From: Nonomuraea indica
Lineage (GTDB): Bacteria > Actinomycetota > Actinomycetes > Streptosporangiales > Streptosporangiaceae
Reading direction: 5' to 3'
Length of the DNA stretch: 64,000 nucleotides
NCBI RefSeq assembly: GCF_002850745.1
Contig: NZ_KZ559467.1
Coordinates: 594,500-658,499 of the forward strand
Below the pieces are notes generated by a model that was not told where the DNA came from, searched no databases, and saw nothing but the letters and a program-made list of their open reading frames with translations. Positions 41,328 to 49,680 of the stretch are shown here, in pieces (within the stretch, counting starts at the first letter, position 1; every line of letters begins with the position of its first letter). Position numbers and translations under genes: made by a program.

Positions 41328-42056
41328 TCAGCGACGCCACCAGGCGCCGTAGACCCGCACGTAGTCGGTACGGCTCTGCGACCCGTTGAGCTCCTCGTCG
41401 CCGGCGTAGACGGCCTTGAACGTGCCGCTCCGGTAGGCGCGCGTCTGGGCCGTGAACTTGCCGCCCCACTTGGTGTAGCCGGAGGCGACCCACTTCCAGC
41501 CGGAGGAGCCGTTGGCGCGGTGGTAGACGTTCACCTTCTCGCCGCGGACGCCCTCCCAGCCGTCGTCGTCCACCTGGAGACGGCCGGAGAAGTAGATCGA
41601 CTTACCCTTGCGGACCTTGTAGGGGTCGGCGCTGAAGCGCGTGATGCGCGTGTCGGCCTTGCCCTCCTCGATCTCGACCGCGAAGACGGCGGTGTCGGTC
41701 GCGACGACCTTGCCGTCCTTGACGGCCTCGGCCGTGGCCTTCCACTTGCCTTCGTAGTCGCCGTCGTTGAACGGGATGGCGAAGCGCCAGCTCTCGAGCT
41801 CGCGGGCCTCCTTCTCGCGCATCGTCCGGAACTGGGCCTGCGGCTCGACGCTCAGCCGGACGCTGTCCACGTCGGAGCTGGCGTCGATCTTGAAGTAGGC
41901 GTTGGTCTCGCCGCCGGCCTTCACCACGACCGGGTTGGGCCGGATGTCGCGGATGTCGATGGTCGACGTCTTGGTCTGGGCCGTCGCGGCCCCACCGGAG
42001 ACGAGCATGGCCCCGCCGACGAGGGCGGAGACGATTCCTACAGCGATCTTTCTCAT
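41328..42056 (-). CDS. Secreted beta-rich protein, unknown function
   Basis: A 242-residue precursor with a Sec signal (MRKIAVGIVSALVGGAMLVSG, cleavage likely near ATAQ). The mature part reads as two Ig-like beta-sandwich segments: IRPNPVVVKAGGETNAYFKID and, from about 140, TRFSADPYKVRKGKSIYFSG, with WKWVASGYTKWGGKF later. The two half-domains echo each other, as in secreted calcium- or ligand-binding proteins. No enzyme motif is seen. Expression may depend on the upstream CCCCTC-N9-GAGGGG dyad. Confidence 0.72.
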   Translation of the reverse strand: MRKIAVGIVSALVGGAMLVSGGAATAQTKTSTIDIRDIRPNPVVVKAGGETNAYFKIDASSDVDSVRLSVEPQAQFRTMREKEARELESWRFAIPFNDGDYEGKWKATAEAVKDGKVVATDTAVFAVEIEEGKADTRITRFSADPYKVRKGKSIYFSGRLQVDDDGWEGVRGEKVNVYHRANGSSGWKWVASGYTKWGGKFTAQTRAYRSGTFKAVYAGDEELNGSQSRTDYVRVYGAWWRR

Positions 42057-42108
42057 GAGGGTGCTGATTCCTCTCCCCGTGAAGCCGGAGCCGGCGCGGG
42101 ATCGCCGA

Positions 42109-42129
42109 CCCCTCTACTCCTTTGAGGGG
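42109..42129. promoter_or_regulatory. Dyad upstream of the secreted beta-rich protein
   Basis: CCCCTC (42109-42114) and GAGGGG (42124-42129) are inverted arms with a 9-base centre, 53 bp before the leftward start. It could be an operator or a 5' leader hairpin. AT-rich DNA next to it (42140-42170) is probably promoter. Confidence 0.35.
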
Positions 42130-42241
42130 CGAAAGAGGAGAAAAGTTGGCTAAGACTTTGGAAAAGATTTGATCAAGGAGCTGACCTGGGGCGAGAGCGT
42201 GAATCCGATTGCGCGCCGCATGACCGACTACAGTCGGCCTC

Positions 42242-43114
42242 ATGACCGACGTCTGCACCCTGGGCGAGGCGCTGGGCGTGGTGTCCAGCGGGCGGGTTCG
42301 ACACGAGAACGAGGCCAGGCTGGACGTCTGCGGCCCCGAGTTCACCGTGGCCGTGGCCCTGGCCCGGCTGGGCCACCGGGTGTGCTTCCTCGGCAAGGTC
42401 GGCGGTGACGAGCTGGGCTCGCGGGTGCTCACCGTGCTCAAGGGCGAGGGCGTCGACGTCGCCGACGTGCGCGTCACCGAGGGGACCCGCACCGGCCTGC
42501 TGCTCAGGGAGTCGCGGGTCGGGCGGGAGCCGCGGGTCACCCACTATCGCGCCGGCTCGGCGGGCTCGGCGCTGGCGCCCGGCAACGTGCCGATCGACCG
42601 GATCGCCCGCGTCAAGATGCTGCACGTCACCGGCGTCACGGCCGCGCTGGGGCGCGACGCGCTGGAGGCCGTCCGCACCGCGGTGAGCGCCGCCAGGACG
42701 TCCGGGGTGATGATCTCGTTCGCCGTCCGGTACGTGCCCGAGCTGTGGCCGTCGGTCAGGGAGGCGGAGGAGGTGCTGGGCGAGCTGGCCTGCGCCTCCC
42801 ACCTGCTCTTCCTCGCCCAGGACGAGCTGGACCTGGTCAAGCCGGCGCTGACGCCGGAGCGCGAGGTCGTGGTGGACCGGGGCGCGAAGGGCGCCAGCGT
42901 GCGGGCCGACCGCATGCGCTACGACGCGCCGCGGGTGCAGGTCCCCGTGGTGGACACGGCGGGCTCGGACGACGCGTTCGCGGCGGGCTACATCAGCGCC
43001 GCCCTCGACGGGCTGACGCCGCCGGAGCGCCTGCAGCGAGGCGCGCTGCTGTGCGCCGCCGCGGTCGCCAGCGCCAGCGACTGGCAGGGCCTGCCGGTCA
43101 GGGCCGAGCTCTGA
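42242..43114 (+). CDS. PfkB-fold sugar kinase homologue with altered active site
   Basis: A 290-residue ribokinase/PfkB-family protein closest in layout to 2-keto-3-deoxygluconate kinases (DVCTLGEALGVVSS, RAGSAGSALAP, DWQGLPVRAEL). Several key positions differ from active KDG kinases. The substrate motif GGAxxNxA reads CGPEFTVA, FDPNxRPxLW reads FAVRYVPELW, and the catalytic GAGD box reads GSDD, though its last Asp is kept. It may act on another substrate, be a weak kinase, or be a non-catalytic sensor. It is followed by a CMD-family gene 94 bp downstream. Confidence 0.75.
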   Translation: MTDVCTLGEALGVVSSGRVRHENEARLDVCGPEFTVAVALARLGHRVCFLGKVGGDELGSRVLTVLKGEGVDVADVRVTEGTRTGLLLRESRVGREPRVTHYRAGSAGSALAPGNVPIDRIARVKMLHVTGVTAALGRDALEAVRTAVSAARTSGVMISFAVRYVPELWPSVREAEEVLGELACASHLLFLAQDELDLVKPALTPEREVVVDRGAKGASVRADRMRYDAPRVQVPVVDTAGSDDAFAAGYISAALDGLTPPERLQRGALLCAAAVASASDWQGLPVRAEL

Positions 43115-43208
43115 CCTCCCGAGGGGCCCGGCTGATCGTCGGTGGGAGGATGGAGAACTGGCCCGCAGCGGGCGGATGACCGTCCTCCTGAGGCGTTAGC
43201 ATCGGCCG

Positions 43209-43736
43209 ATGAGACGCCTGCCGCCCCAGCCCCCGTCCGACCTCACGCCTGACGCGCGCGCCGTCTACGACGCCGTCGTCGAAGGGCCGCGCGGCACGTC
43301 GATGCTGGACGAAGGGGGCGAGCTCATGGGGCCGTTCGGCGCCATGCTGCTCAGCCCGCCCGTGGGAGACGCCCTCCAGCGGCTCGGCGCGGCGATCCGC
43401 TACCGGACGAAGCTGGGCGACCGGGCGAGGGAGATCGCCATCCTCGTGGTGGCCCACGCCTGGGACTGCGCGTTCGAGCGGCGGGTGCACGAGGAGATCG
43501 GGCGGGGTCTCGGCCTCACGGAGGCGCAGCTCGACGCGTTGCGCACCGGCGCGCCGCTGGAGCTGGACGACCCGGAGGAGGCGGCGGTGCTCCGCCTCAC
43601 CAGGGCGCTGGTGTCGCGCGCCGACCTCGACGACGAGGAGTACGGCGCGTTGCCGGCGAGCGCGGTGTTCGAGCTGACCACGCTGGTCGGCTACTACGCC
43701 ACCCTCGCCCTGCAACTGCGGGTGTTCCGCGTCTAG
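43209..43736 (+). CDS. Carboxymuconolactone decarboxylase-family protein
   Basis: A 175-residue CMD/AhpD-fold protein. The conserved helix pair reads AREIAILVVAHAWDCAFERRVHEEIGRGLGL, with a single Cys in place of the CxxC of AhpD, so it is unlikely to be a full peroxidase. The His in the RRVHEE helix is kept. Family members include gamma-CMD of the protocatechuate pathway, but no such genes lie nearby, so the role is open. Confidence 0.85.
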   Translation: MRRLPPQPPSDLTPDARAVYDAVVEGPRGTSMLDEGGELMGPFGAMLLSPPVGDALQRLGAAIRYRTKLGDRAREIAILVVAHAWDCAFERRVHEEIGRGLGLTEAQLDALRTGAPLELDDPEEAAVLRLTRALVSRADLDDEEYGALPASAVFELTTLVGYYATLALQLRVFRV

Positions 43737-43794
43737 CCCCGCGTCGCGGCCGAGCCTCGCCGGGGGCCCGGAGCGGGTGGACCGGCGCGGGGGC

Positions 43795-45054
43795 TCAGGT
43801 TCCGGGCGAGGCGCGGCGGCGGCGCGCGAGCAGACCGCCGGCGGCCGCGAACGCGACCAGCGCCGAGCCCGTGAGCAGGAACACCCGCCCGTCGGGGCCG
43901 GCGTCGCCGCCCGCGCCGGTGGCGACCCCGTCCTTGGGCGTCCGGGACCTCCCGGGCTCGCGCGCGGGCCCGGTCTCGCGGGTGCGCGTCGTGCTGGGGG
44001 AGGGCGTCGGCGTGGGGGTGGACGTCGCGGACGGGTCCGTCCCGCCCGCGCCGACGGTCAGCGGGTACGTCCTGAGCGCCTCCCTGTCCTTCACCTCGCA
44101 CTCGATGAGCGGGGCGTTCTCCTGGGCGCCGATGTTGACGGCCCCGGGCCGCACGGTCGCGCTGCCGGTCCTCCCGGACGTGGCCTTCAGCTCCACCGAG
44201 GAGGGCAGCGCGATGACCTGCCCGGGGGTGACGGCGCCCGGCGTGCCGGCCCCGGTGGCGGAGGTCAGGCCGGGCAGGCCCGAGATCCCGGCGTGCGCGT
44301 AGAGCTTCACGCCGGCGGGGAGCCCTGCGGCCGGGGCCTTCAGCTCCGCGCCCGGCTCGTAGGCGCCGGTCCAGCCGATGGTGAACGGCACGCCGGCTCC
44401 GGGGCTGTCCGGCATGGTCAGGGTGACTCTGATCCTCACCTCCTGCCTCGCCTGGGCCTGGTCGGTGCAGGTGTACTCGACCAGGTCGCCGGCGCCCGAG
44501 CCGCCGCCCGGCTGCCCGACGGCGACGGTCACGCTCTGTGTGCCCGTGGTCGTGCAGGTCGTCACGGCGGCCGGCGCGTCGGCCAGGCTGAACATGAGGC
44601 TGCCGGGTTCGGCCGACGGCTTGACCGTGATCTGGCCGCCCGTCACGGCGGTGACGGTCACCGTGCTGGTCTTCTGGGCCGCCGGCACGGAGGTGGCGCC
44701 CGCGGCGACGGCCGTGTCCGTGACCTCGAGGTCGGCGTGCACGCCCCCGATGACCTGCAACGCGCCCGCCACCAGGAGCTGCGTCGCCGTGGCCGGCGCC
44801 GTCCGCAGGGTGAGCGCGGGCAGTTTCCAGGTGACCTCGAACGTGCCGCTCGCGGTGTCCGGGACGGAGATCGGCACCGTGAGCGACGTGTCGCCGACCG
44901 GCCCTCCCGTGCAGGTGTACGTCACGGTCAAGGTCTTGTCGGCGGCCCGTACGGGCGAGGCGGGGATCACGGCGGCGAGCACGGTGGTGAGCACGGCGAG
45001 GGCCGCGGCGGATGAACGGGCGGCGAGACGCCACCACGCCCTGGGGGTGGGCAC
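43795..45054 (-). CDS. Surface protein with two beta domains and C-terminal membrane anchor
   Basis: A 419-residue exported protein. After a signal peptide ending near PVRA it has two related beta-rich domains, each opening with a TYTCT segment (VTYTCTGGPVGDTSLTV and VEYTCTDQAQARQEVRI), resembling the actinobacterial DUF6801 fold. A Thr/Pro/Ser/Arg-rich wall-spanning stretch follows, then GVATGAGG, one membrane helix and RRRR, the layout of sortase-type or simple C-terminal anchors. The GTG at 45054 has AGGGAG upstream; an in-frame TTG at 45096 is less likely. No partner gene for wall sorting is seen here. Confidence 0.72.
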   Translation of the reverse strand: MPTPRAWWRLAARSSAAALAVLTTVLAAVIPASPVRAADKTLTVTYTCTGGPVGDTSLTVPISVPDTASGTFEVTWKLPALTLRTAPATATQLLVAGALQVIGGVHADLEVTDTAVAAGATSVPAAQKTSTVTVTAVTGGQITVKPSAEPGSLMFSLADAPAAVTTCTTTGTQSVTVAVGQPGGGSGAGDLVEYTCTDQAQARQEVRIRVTLTMPDSPGAGVPFTIGWTGAYEPGAELKAPAAGLPAGVKLYAHAGISGLPGLTSATGAGTPGAVTPGQVIALPSSVELKATSGRTGSATVRPGAVNIGAQENAPLIECEVKDREALRTYPLTVGAGGTDPSATSTPTPTPSPSTTRTRETGPAREPGRSRTPKDGVATGAGGDAGPDGRVFLLTGSALVAFAAAGGLLARRRRASPGT

Positions 45055-45179
45055 GGTCCGGCTCCCTGACGGCGGGGGATCAACAGGGGCCCCCAATATC
45101 CCAACCGCGGATCACGGTTGGGTGGAGATCCGGCGTGCGGGCATGAAGGGGAGGACGGTCACCGGGGAGGGGGACGGCG

Positions 45180-45569
45180 GTGAAGCAGATCATCGAGGCC
45201 GTCGGCGCGGCGCTGGACGTCGCGGGCGTGCTCGTCATCGCCGGTGGCACGGTCGTGGCCAGCGTCGTGTTCGGGTTGCGGTGGGTGCGGGCGCGGCGGG
45301 AGGCCGACGTGTACCGCCTGTACCGGCAGGGGGTGGGGCGGGCCATCCTGCTGGGGCTGGAGCTGCTGGTGGCCGCCGACATCATCAGGACCGTGGCGGT
45401 GTCGCCGACGTTCCAGAGCGTGGGGGTGCTGGCGGTCATCGTGGCGGTGCGGACGTTCCTCAGCTTCTCGCTCCAGGTGGAGCTGGAGGGGCGGCTGCCC
45501 TGGCAGCCGCCGCCCGCGGCGGACGGGGTCAGGCCGACTCGCGGACGACCAGCTCCGTCGGAAGGATGA
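45180..45569 (+). CDS. DUF1622 membrane protein
   Basis: A 129-residue protein with three membrane helices and the DUF1622 signature in VYRLYRQGVGRAILLGLELLVAADIIRTV. The function of the family is unknown. Its GTG start follows GGGGAGGGGG. Its last 41 bp overlap the convergent LacI gene. Confidence 0.83.
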   Translation: MKQIIEAVGAALDVAGVLVIAGGTVVASVVFGLRWVRARREADVYRLYRQGVGRAILLGLELLVAADIIRTVAVSPTFQSVGVLAVIVAVRTFLSFSLQVELEGRLPWQPPPAADGVRPTRGRPAPSEG

Positions 45570-46524
45570 CCGGGTCGGCCGGGCCGCCGCCGAACAGGCC
45601 GAGCAGCAGGCGGACCATGGCGGCCGCCTGTTCCGCCACCGGATGGCGGACCGTCGTCAGCGGCGGCTCGGTGTACTTGGCGGCCTCGATGTCGTCGAAC
45701 CCCACCACCGCCACGTCGTCCGGCACGCGCCGACCCGCCTGGCGCAGCGACTGGAGCGCCCCGACCGCCATCAGGTCGTTGGCCACGAACACCGCGTCGA
45801 GCGCCGGGTCGTCGCCGAGGAGCTGGCGCATCGCGACCGCGCCCGACTCGCGGGTGAAGTCGCCCACCGCGACGATCGAGCGGCGGTCGGAGTCACGCAG
45901 CACGCTGCGGTAGCCGGCCAGCCGGTCCTGGCCGCCGATCATGTCCTGCGGGCCCGCGATCGTGGCGATGCGCCGCCGACCGGCCGCCACCAGGTGGCGG
46001 ACCGCCAGCTCGGCGCCGCCCACGTTGTCGTTGTCCACGTATGGGATGTCGACGGGCACGGCCGGGCGGCCGTAGGAGACGACGGGGACGCGCAGCCGTG
46101 ACAGCGCGGCCGGCAGCGGGTCGGCGCCGTGCATCGAGATGAGCATGACCCCGTCGACGTGCCCGCCGGCGATGTAGCGCTCCACCCGCGCGTGGCTCTC
46201 GGCGGAGGAGGCGAGCATCAGCACGACCTGCTTGTTGACCGCCTCCAGCTCCACGCTCGCCGAGCGGATCACCGTGGAGAACAGCGGATCCTCGGAGAAC
46301 ACCCTGGTCGGCGGCTCGGAGACGACCAGGGCGATCGAGTCGGTGCGCTGGGTGACCAGGCTGCGCGCGGCCGAGTTGGGCACGTAGCCGAGCTCGTCGA
46401 TCGCGCGTTGCACGGCGTCGCGGATGTGCGGAGCGACCGTCGTCTGCCCGTTGACCACGCGCGACGCCGTGGCGCGGGAGACCCCCGCGCGGGCGGCGAC
46501 GGCCTCCAGCGTCGGGCGTCTCAT
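45529..46524 (-). CDS. LacI-family repressor of the beta-glucoside operon (CebR-like)
   Basis: A 331-residue LacI/GalR protein with N-terminal helix-turn-helix and hinge (TLEAVAARAGVSRATASRVVNG) and a sugar-binding domain ending VVGFDDIEAAKYTEPPLTTV. It is the last gene of the leftward operon, 32 bp after the GH1 gene, so it is probably co-transcribed with the genes it represses. The layout, binding protein-permease-permease-GH1-LacI, parallels the cebEFG-bglC/cebR system of Streptomyces, where cellobiose is the inducer. Confidence 0.85.
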   Translation of the reverse strand: MRRPTLEAVAARAGVSRATASRVVNGQTTVAPHIRDAVQRAIDELGYVPNSAARSLVTQRTDSIALVVSEPPTRVFSEDPLFSTVIRSASVELEAVNKQVVLMLASSAESHARVERYIAGGHVDGVMLISMHGADPLPAALSRLRVPVVSYGRPAVPVDIPYVDNDNVGGAELAVRHLVAAGRRRIATIAGPQDMIGGQDRLAGYRSVLRDSDRRSIVAVGDFTRESGAVAMRQLLGDDPALDAVFVANDLMAVGALQSLRQAGRRVPDDVAVVGFDDIEAAKYTEPPLTTVRHPVAEQAAAMVRLLLGLFGGGPADPVILPTELVVRESA

Positions 46525-46556
46525 GGCTGGACCGAGTGGGAGAGCACGGAAAAAAT

Positions 46557-47927
46557 CTACAGCCCGTTCCTGACGATCACGTCTCTGAACCACAGCGCGC
46601 TGTCCTTCGGCACCCTGGCCTGGGTCGCGTAGTCGACGTGCACGATGCCGAACCGCCGTGAGTACCCCTCGGCCCACTCGAAGTTGTCCAGCAGCGACCA
46701 CACGAGGTAACCGCGCAGGTCCACGCCCGCCGCGATGGCGCGGTGGGCCTCGCGCAGGTGGCCTTCGAGGAAGGACACCCGGTCGGCGTCGTGCACCCGG
46801 CCGTTCTCCACCACGTCGTCGAAGGCGGCGCCGTTCTCGGTGACCATGAAGGGGACGCCCGGGTAGTCGCCCGACAGGCGGACGAGCAGCCTCGACAGGC
46901 CGTCGGGCACGATCGGCCAGCCCATCGCGGTGGTGGGGGCGTCGGCGCTCCGGAACCCGACGTCCTCCGAGCCCGGCCAGGCCGCGTCGGCCGGCTCGCC
47001 CGGGCTCGCCTCGACCACGCAGGGGTTGTAGTAGTTGATGCCGATCTGGTCGATCGGGGCGGCGATGATTCTCAGGTCACCGTCGTGGATGTGGCTGGTG
47101 CCGCCGTTGCGCCGGGCCGCCTCCAGCACCTGCTCCGGGTAGCGGCCGTGGATCACCGGGTCGAGGAACTGCCCGGTCAGCAGCGCGTGCACCCGCTCGG
47201 TGGCCGCCGCGTCCGCCGGGCCGGGTGTCGCGGACGGGTCGTTGACCTGGGCGGGCGTGAGCACGGGGGCGGAGTTGACGACGAGCATGAGGTGCCGCGC
47301 GCCCTGCTCGCGCAGCCGGGCGGCGGCCAGGCCGTGGCCGAGCAGCAGGTGGTGGGCCGCGCGCATGGCCTCGCCCGGGTCGCGCCGGCCGGGCGCGTGC
47401 ACGCCGTTGCCGTAGCCGAGGAACGCCGACACCCACGGCTCGTTGAGCGTCGTCCAGTGGCGGACCCGGTCGCCGAGCCGGTCGTGCACGAGCGCCGCGT
47501 ACTCGGCGAAGCGGTATGCGGTGTCGCGCTCCGTCCAGCCGCCCCGGTCCTGGAGCGCCTGCGGCAGGTCCCAGTGGTAGAGCGTCACGTACGGCGAGAT
47601 CTCGGCGGCGAGCAGGCGGTCCACGAGCCGGTCGTAGAAGGCGAGCCCGCGCGGGTTGGCGGGGCCGGACCCGTCGGCCTGGATGCGCGGCCAGGCCACG
47701 GAGAACCGGTAGGCCGCGAGCCGCAGCTCGCGCATCAGGTCGACGTCGTCGGCGTGGCGATGGTAGTGGTCGCAGGCCACGTCGCCGGTGTCGCCGCCCG
47801 CGACGTTGCCGGGGGAGTGGGAGAAGGTGTCCCAGATCGACTGGCCGCGCCCGTCCTCCTTGACCGCCCCCTCGATCTGGTAGGAGGCCGTGGCGGCACC
47901 CCAGACGAAGTTTTCCGGGAAAATCAT
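46557..47927 (-). CDS. GH1 beta-glucosidase (cytosolic)
   Basis: A 456-residue family 1 glycosidase. The acid/base Glu is in TLNEPW near residue 160 and the nucleophile Glu in VTENGAAF near 359. FVWGAATASYQIEGA opens the fold and WSLLDNFEWAEGY lies near the end. There is no signal peptide. It should cleave cellobiose or other beta-glucosides imported by the transporter encoded upstream. Its ATG overlaps the permease stop (ATGA, 47924-47927). Confidence 0.93.
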   Translation of the reverse strand: MIFPENFVWGAATASYQIEGAVKEDGRGQSIWDTFSHSPGNVAGGDTGDVACDHYHRHADDVDLMRELRLAAYRFSVAWPRIQADGSGPANPRGLAFYDRLVDRLLAAEISPYVTLYHWDLPQALQDRGGWTERDTAYRFAEYAALVHDRLGDRVRHWTTLNEPWVSAFLGYGNGVHAPGRRDPGEAMRAAHHLLLGHGLAAARLREQGARHLMLVVNSAPVLTPAQVNDPSATPGPADAAATERVHALLTGQFLDPVIHGRYPEQVLEAARRNGGTSHIHDGDLRIIAAPIDQIGINYYNPCVVEASPGEPADAAWPGSEDVGFRSADAPTTAMGWPIVPDGLSRLLVRLSGDYPGVPFMVTENGAAFDDVVENGRVHDADRVSFLEGHLREAHRAIAAGVDLRGYLVWSLLDNFEWAEGYSRRFGIVHVDYATQARVPKDSALWFRDVIVRNGL

Positions 47928-48727
47928 CCTTTGACCGCTCCTTGCATGATTCCACCAATGATCTGCTTGCCGAACAGGACGAAGACGAGGACGAGCGGGA
48001 GCGTGCCGACCGCCGTGCCCGCCAGGCCCAGGACGTAGTCGTTGACGTAGCCGCTGGCCAGCGTCGACAGGGCCACCTGCACCGTCGGGTTGTCCGGCTG
48101 GAGCACGACCAGGGGCCAGAAGTAGTCGTTCCAGGCGGACATGAACGTGAGCATGCCGAGCACCGCCGCCGCCGGCCGCGCGACCGGCAGCACCACGTGC
48201 CAGAACAGCTTCCAGGTGGTGCACCCGTCCACCCGCCCGGCCTCCAGCAGCTCGGTCGGCAGCGCCCGTGACAGGAACTGCGTCATGAAGAACACCCCGA
48301 AGGCGTTCACCAGGGCGGGCACGACGAGCGCGTACATGGTGCCGGTCCACTCCAGCTTCACCATGAGCATGTAGAGCGGGATGCTGCCGAGCAGCGCCGG
48401 CACCATCATGGTGGCGACCGTGATCAGCAGCAGGATGTCGCGGCCACGGAAGCGCAGCTTGGCGAAGGCGAACCCGGCCAGCGTCGAGAAGAACATCACC
48501 GCGACCGCGATCGACCCGGCCACGACGAACGAGTTGAGCAGCGCCAGCGCGAACGGCACGGTGTCGAAGACCCGCGACACGTTGGCGAGGAGGTTGCCGC
48601 CCGGCAGCAGCGGCGGCGGCACCTCGGCGAGCGCGGAGTTGTGCCGCGAGGCCACCACCACGCTGTAGTACAGCGGGAATGCGGAGAAGAAGGCCACCGC
48701 GACGAGGGTGAGGTAGCGCAGTCTCAT
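47924..48727 (-). CDS. ABC sugar permease (MalG-type)
   Basis: A 267-residue six-helix permease with EAA loop LEAGRVDGCTTWKLFWHVVLP. It is coupled at both ends by ATGA overlaps, with the MalF-type permease upstream and the beta-glucosidase downstream. No ATPase gene is present, so a shared MsiK-type ATPase is expected elsewhere. Confidence 0.92.
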   Translation of the reverse strand: MRLRYLTLVAVAFFSAFPLYYSVVVASRHNSALAEVPPPLLPGGNLLANVSRVFDTVPFALALLNSFVVAGSIAVAVMFFSTLAGFAFAKLRFRGRDILLLITVATMMVPALLGSIPLYMLMVKLEWTGTMYALVVPALVNAFGVFFMTQFLSRALPTELLEAGRVDGCTTWKLFWHVVLPVARPAAAVLGMLTFMSAWNDYFWPLVVLQPDNPTVQVALSTLASGYVNDYVLGLAGTAVGTLPLVLVFVLFGKQIIGGIMQGAVKG

Positions 48728-49680
48728 CCCAGACCGCCCTTCAGCCGGCGGGTCAGCAGGAAGTTGATCCCGGCGACCAGCACCACGGCCAGGAACATCA
48801 GCCAGGACGCCGCCGAGGCGTAGCCGAAGTCGAACTTGGTGAAGCCCTGCTCGTAGACGAACAGCGCGAGCGTCTGGTACTGCCGGTCGGGCCCGCCGCT
48901 GACGGCCCCGCCGCCCACCCCGCTGCTCGCGCCGAACAGCAGCGGCTCGGCGATGATCTGCATCGCGCCGATCGTGGAGACGATGACGACGAAGACGATC
49001 GTCGGCCGGATCATCGGCACGGTGATCCGGCGGAGCTGCGTGAACGAGCTCGCCCCGTCGAGGGTGGCGGCCTCGTACAGCTCCTTGGGCACGGCCTGCA
49101 TGGCCGCGAGGAAGATCAGCGCGTTGTAGCCGGTCCAGCGCCACATGATCATCGTGGAGAGCGCGACGTGCGAGGTGGCCGTGCCGGCCGCCCAGTCGAT
49201 GGCGCCGGCGCCGAACCACGACAGCACCCAGTTGATGACGCCGTAGTCGCGGCCGAAGAGCTGGCTGAAGATCACCACCACGGCCACCACGCTGGTGACG
49301 TTGGGCAGCAGCAGCGAGACCCGGAAGAGGGTCTGGAACCTCATCGGCCGGTTGAGCAGGTGCGCCAGCCAGATGGCGAGCAGGAGCTGCGGCGCGGTGG
49401 ACAGCACCCCGATGGACAGGGTGTTGAAGGCGGCGTTCCAGAAGTAGCCGTCGGTGAGCAGCGTGGCGAAGTTGTCCAGCCCGACGAAGGTCTGCTCCTC
49501 CTCCAGCAGGGTCCACTCGTGCAGGCTCACCCAGGCCGTGTAGACCAGCGGGAACAGCCCGAACGCGCAGAACAGCAGGAAGAAGGGCGCGACGTAGGCG
49601 TACGGCGACACCCTCACGTCGAGGGTGTGCCGCACGCCACGCCCGCGCCGCCGGGGGACGGCGAGAGGCAGGGCGCTCAT
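48724..49680 (-). CDS. ABC sugar permease (MalF-type)
   Basis: A 318-residue permease with a basic cytosolic N terminus, six helices and EAA loop YEAATLDGASSFTQLRRITVP. It overlaps the binding-protein gene by ATGA (49677-49680) and the next permease by ATGA. Confidence 0.92.
   Translation of the reverse strand: MSALPLAVPRRRGRGVRHTLDVRVSPYAYVAPFFLLFCAFGLFPLVYTAWVSLHEWTLLEEEQTFVGLDNFATLLTDGYFWNAAFNTLSIGVLSTAPQLLLAIWLAHLLNRPMRFQTLFRVSLLLPNVTSVVAVVVIFSQLFGRDYGVINWVLSWFGAGAIDWAAGTATSHVALSTMIMWRWTGYNALIFLAAMQAVPKELYEAATLDGASSFTQLRRITVPMIRPTIVFVVIVSTIGAMQIIAEPLLFGASSGVGGGAVSGGPDRQYQTLALFVYEQGFTKFDFGYASAASWLMFLAVVLVAGINFLLTRRLKGGLG

Noticed and set aside
43777..45015. 412-codon plus-strand frame antisense to the surface protein
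   Set aside because: It has no domains; the minus strand has a signal peptide, two beta domains and an anchor.
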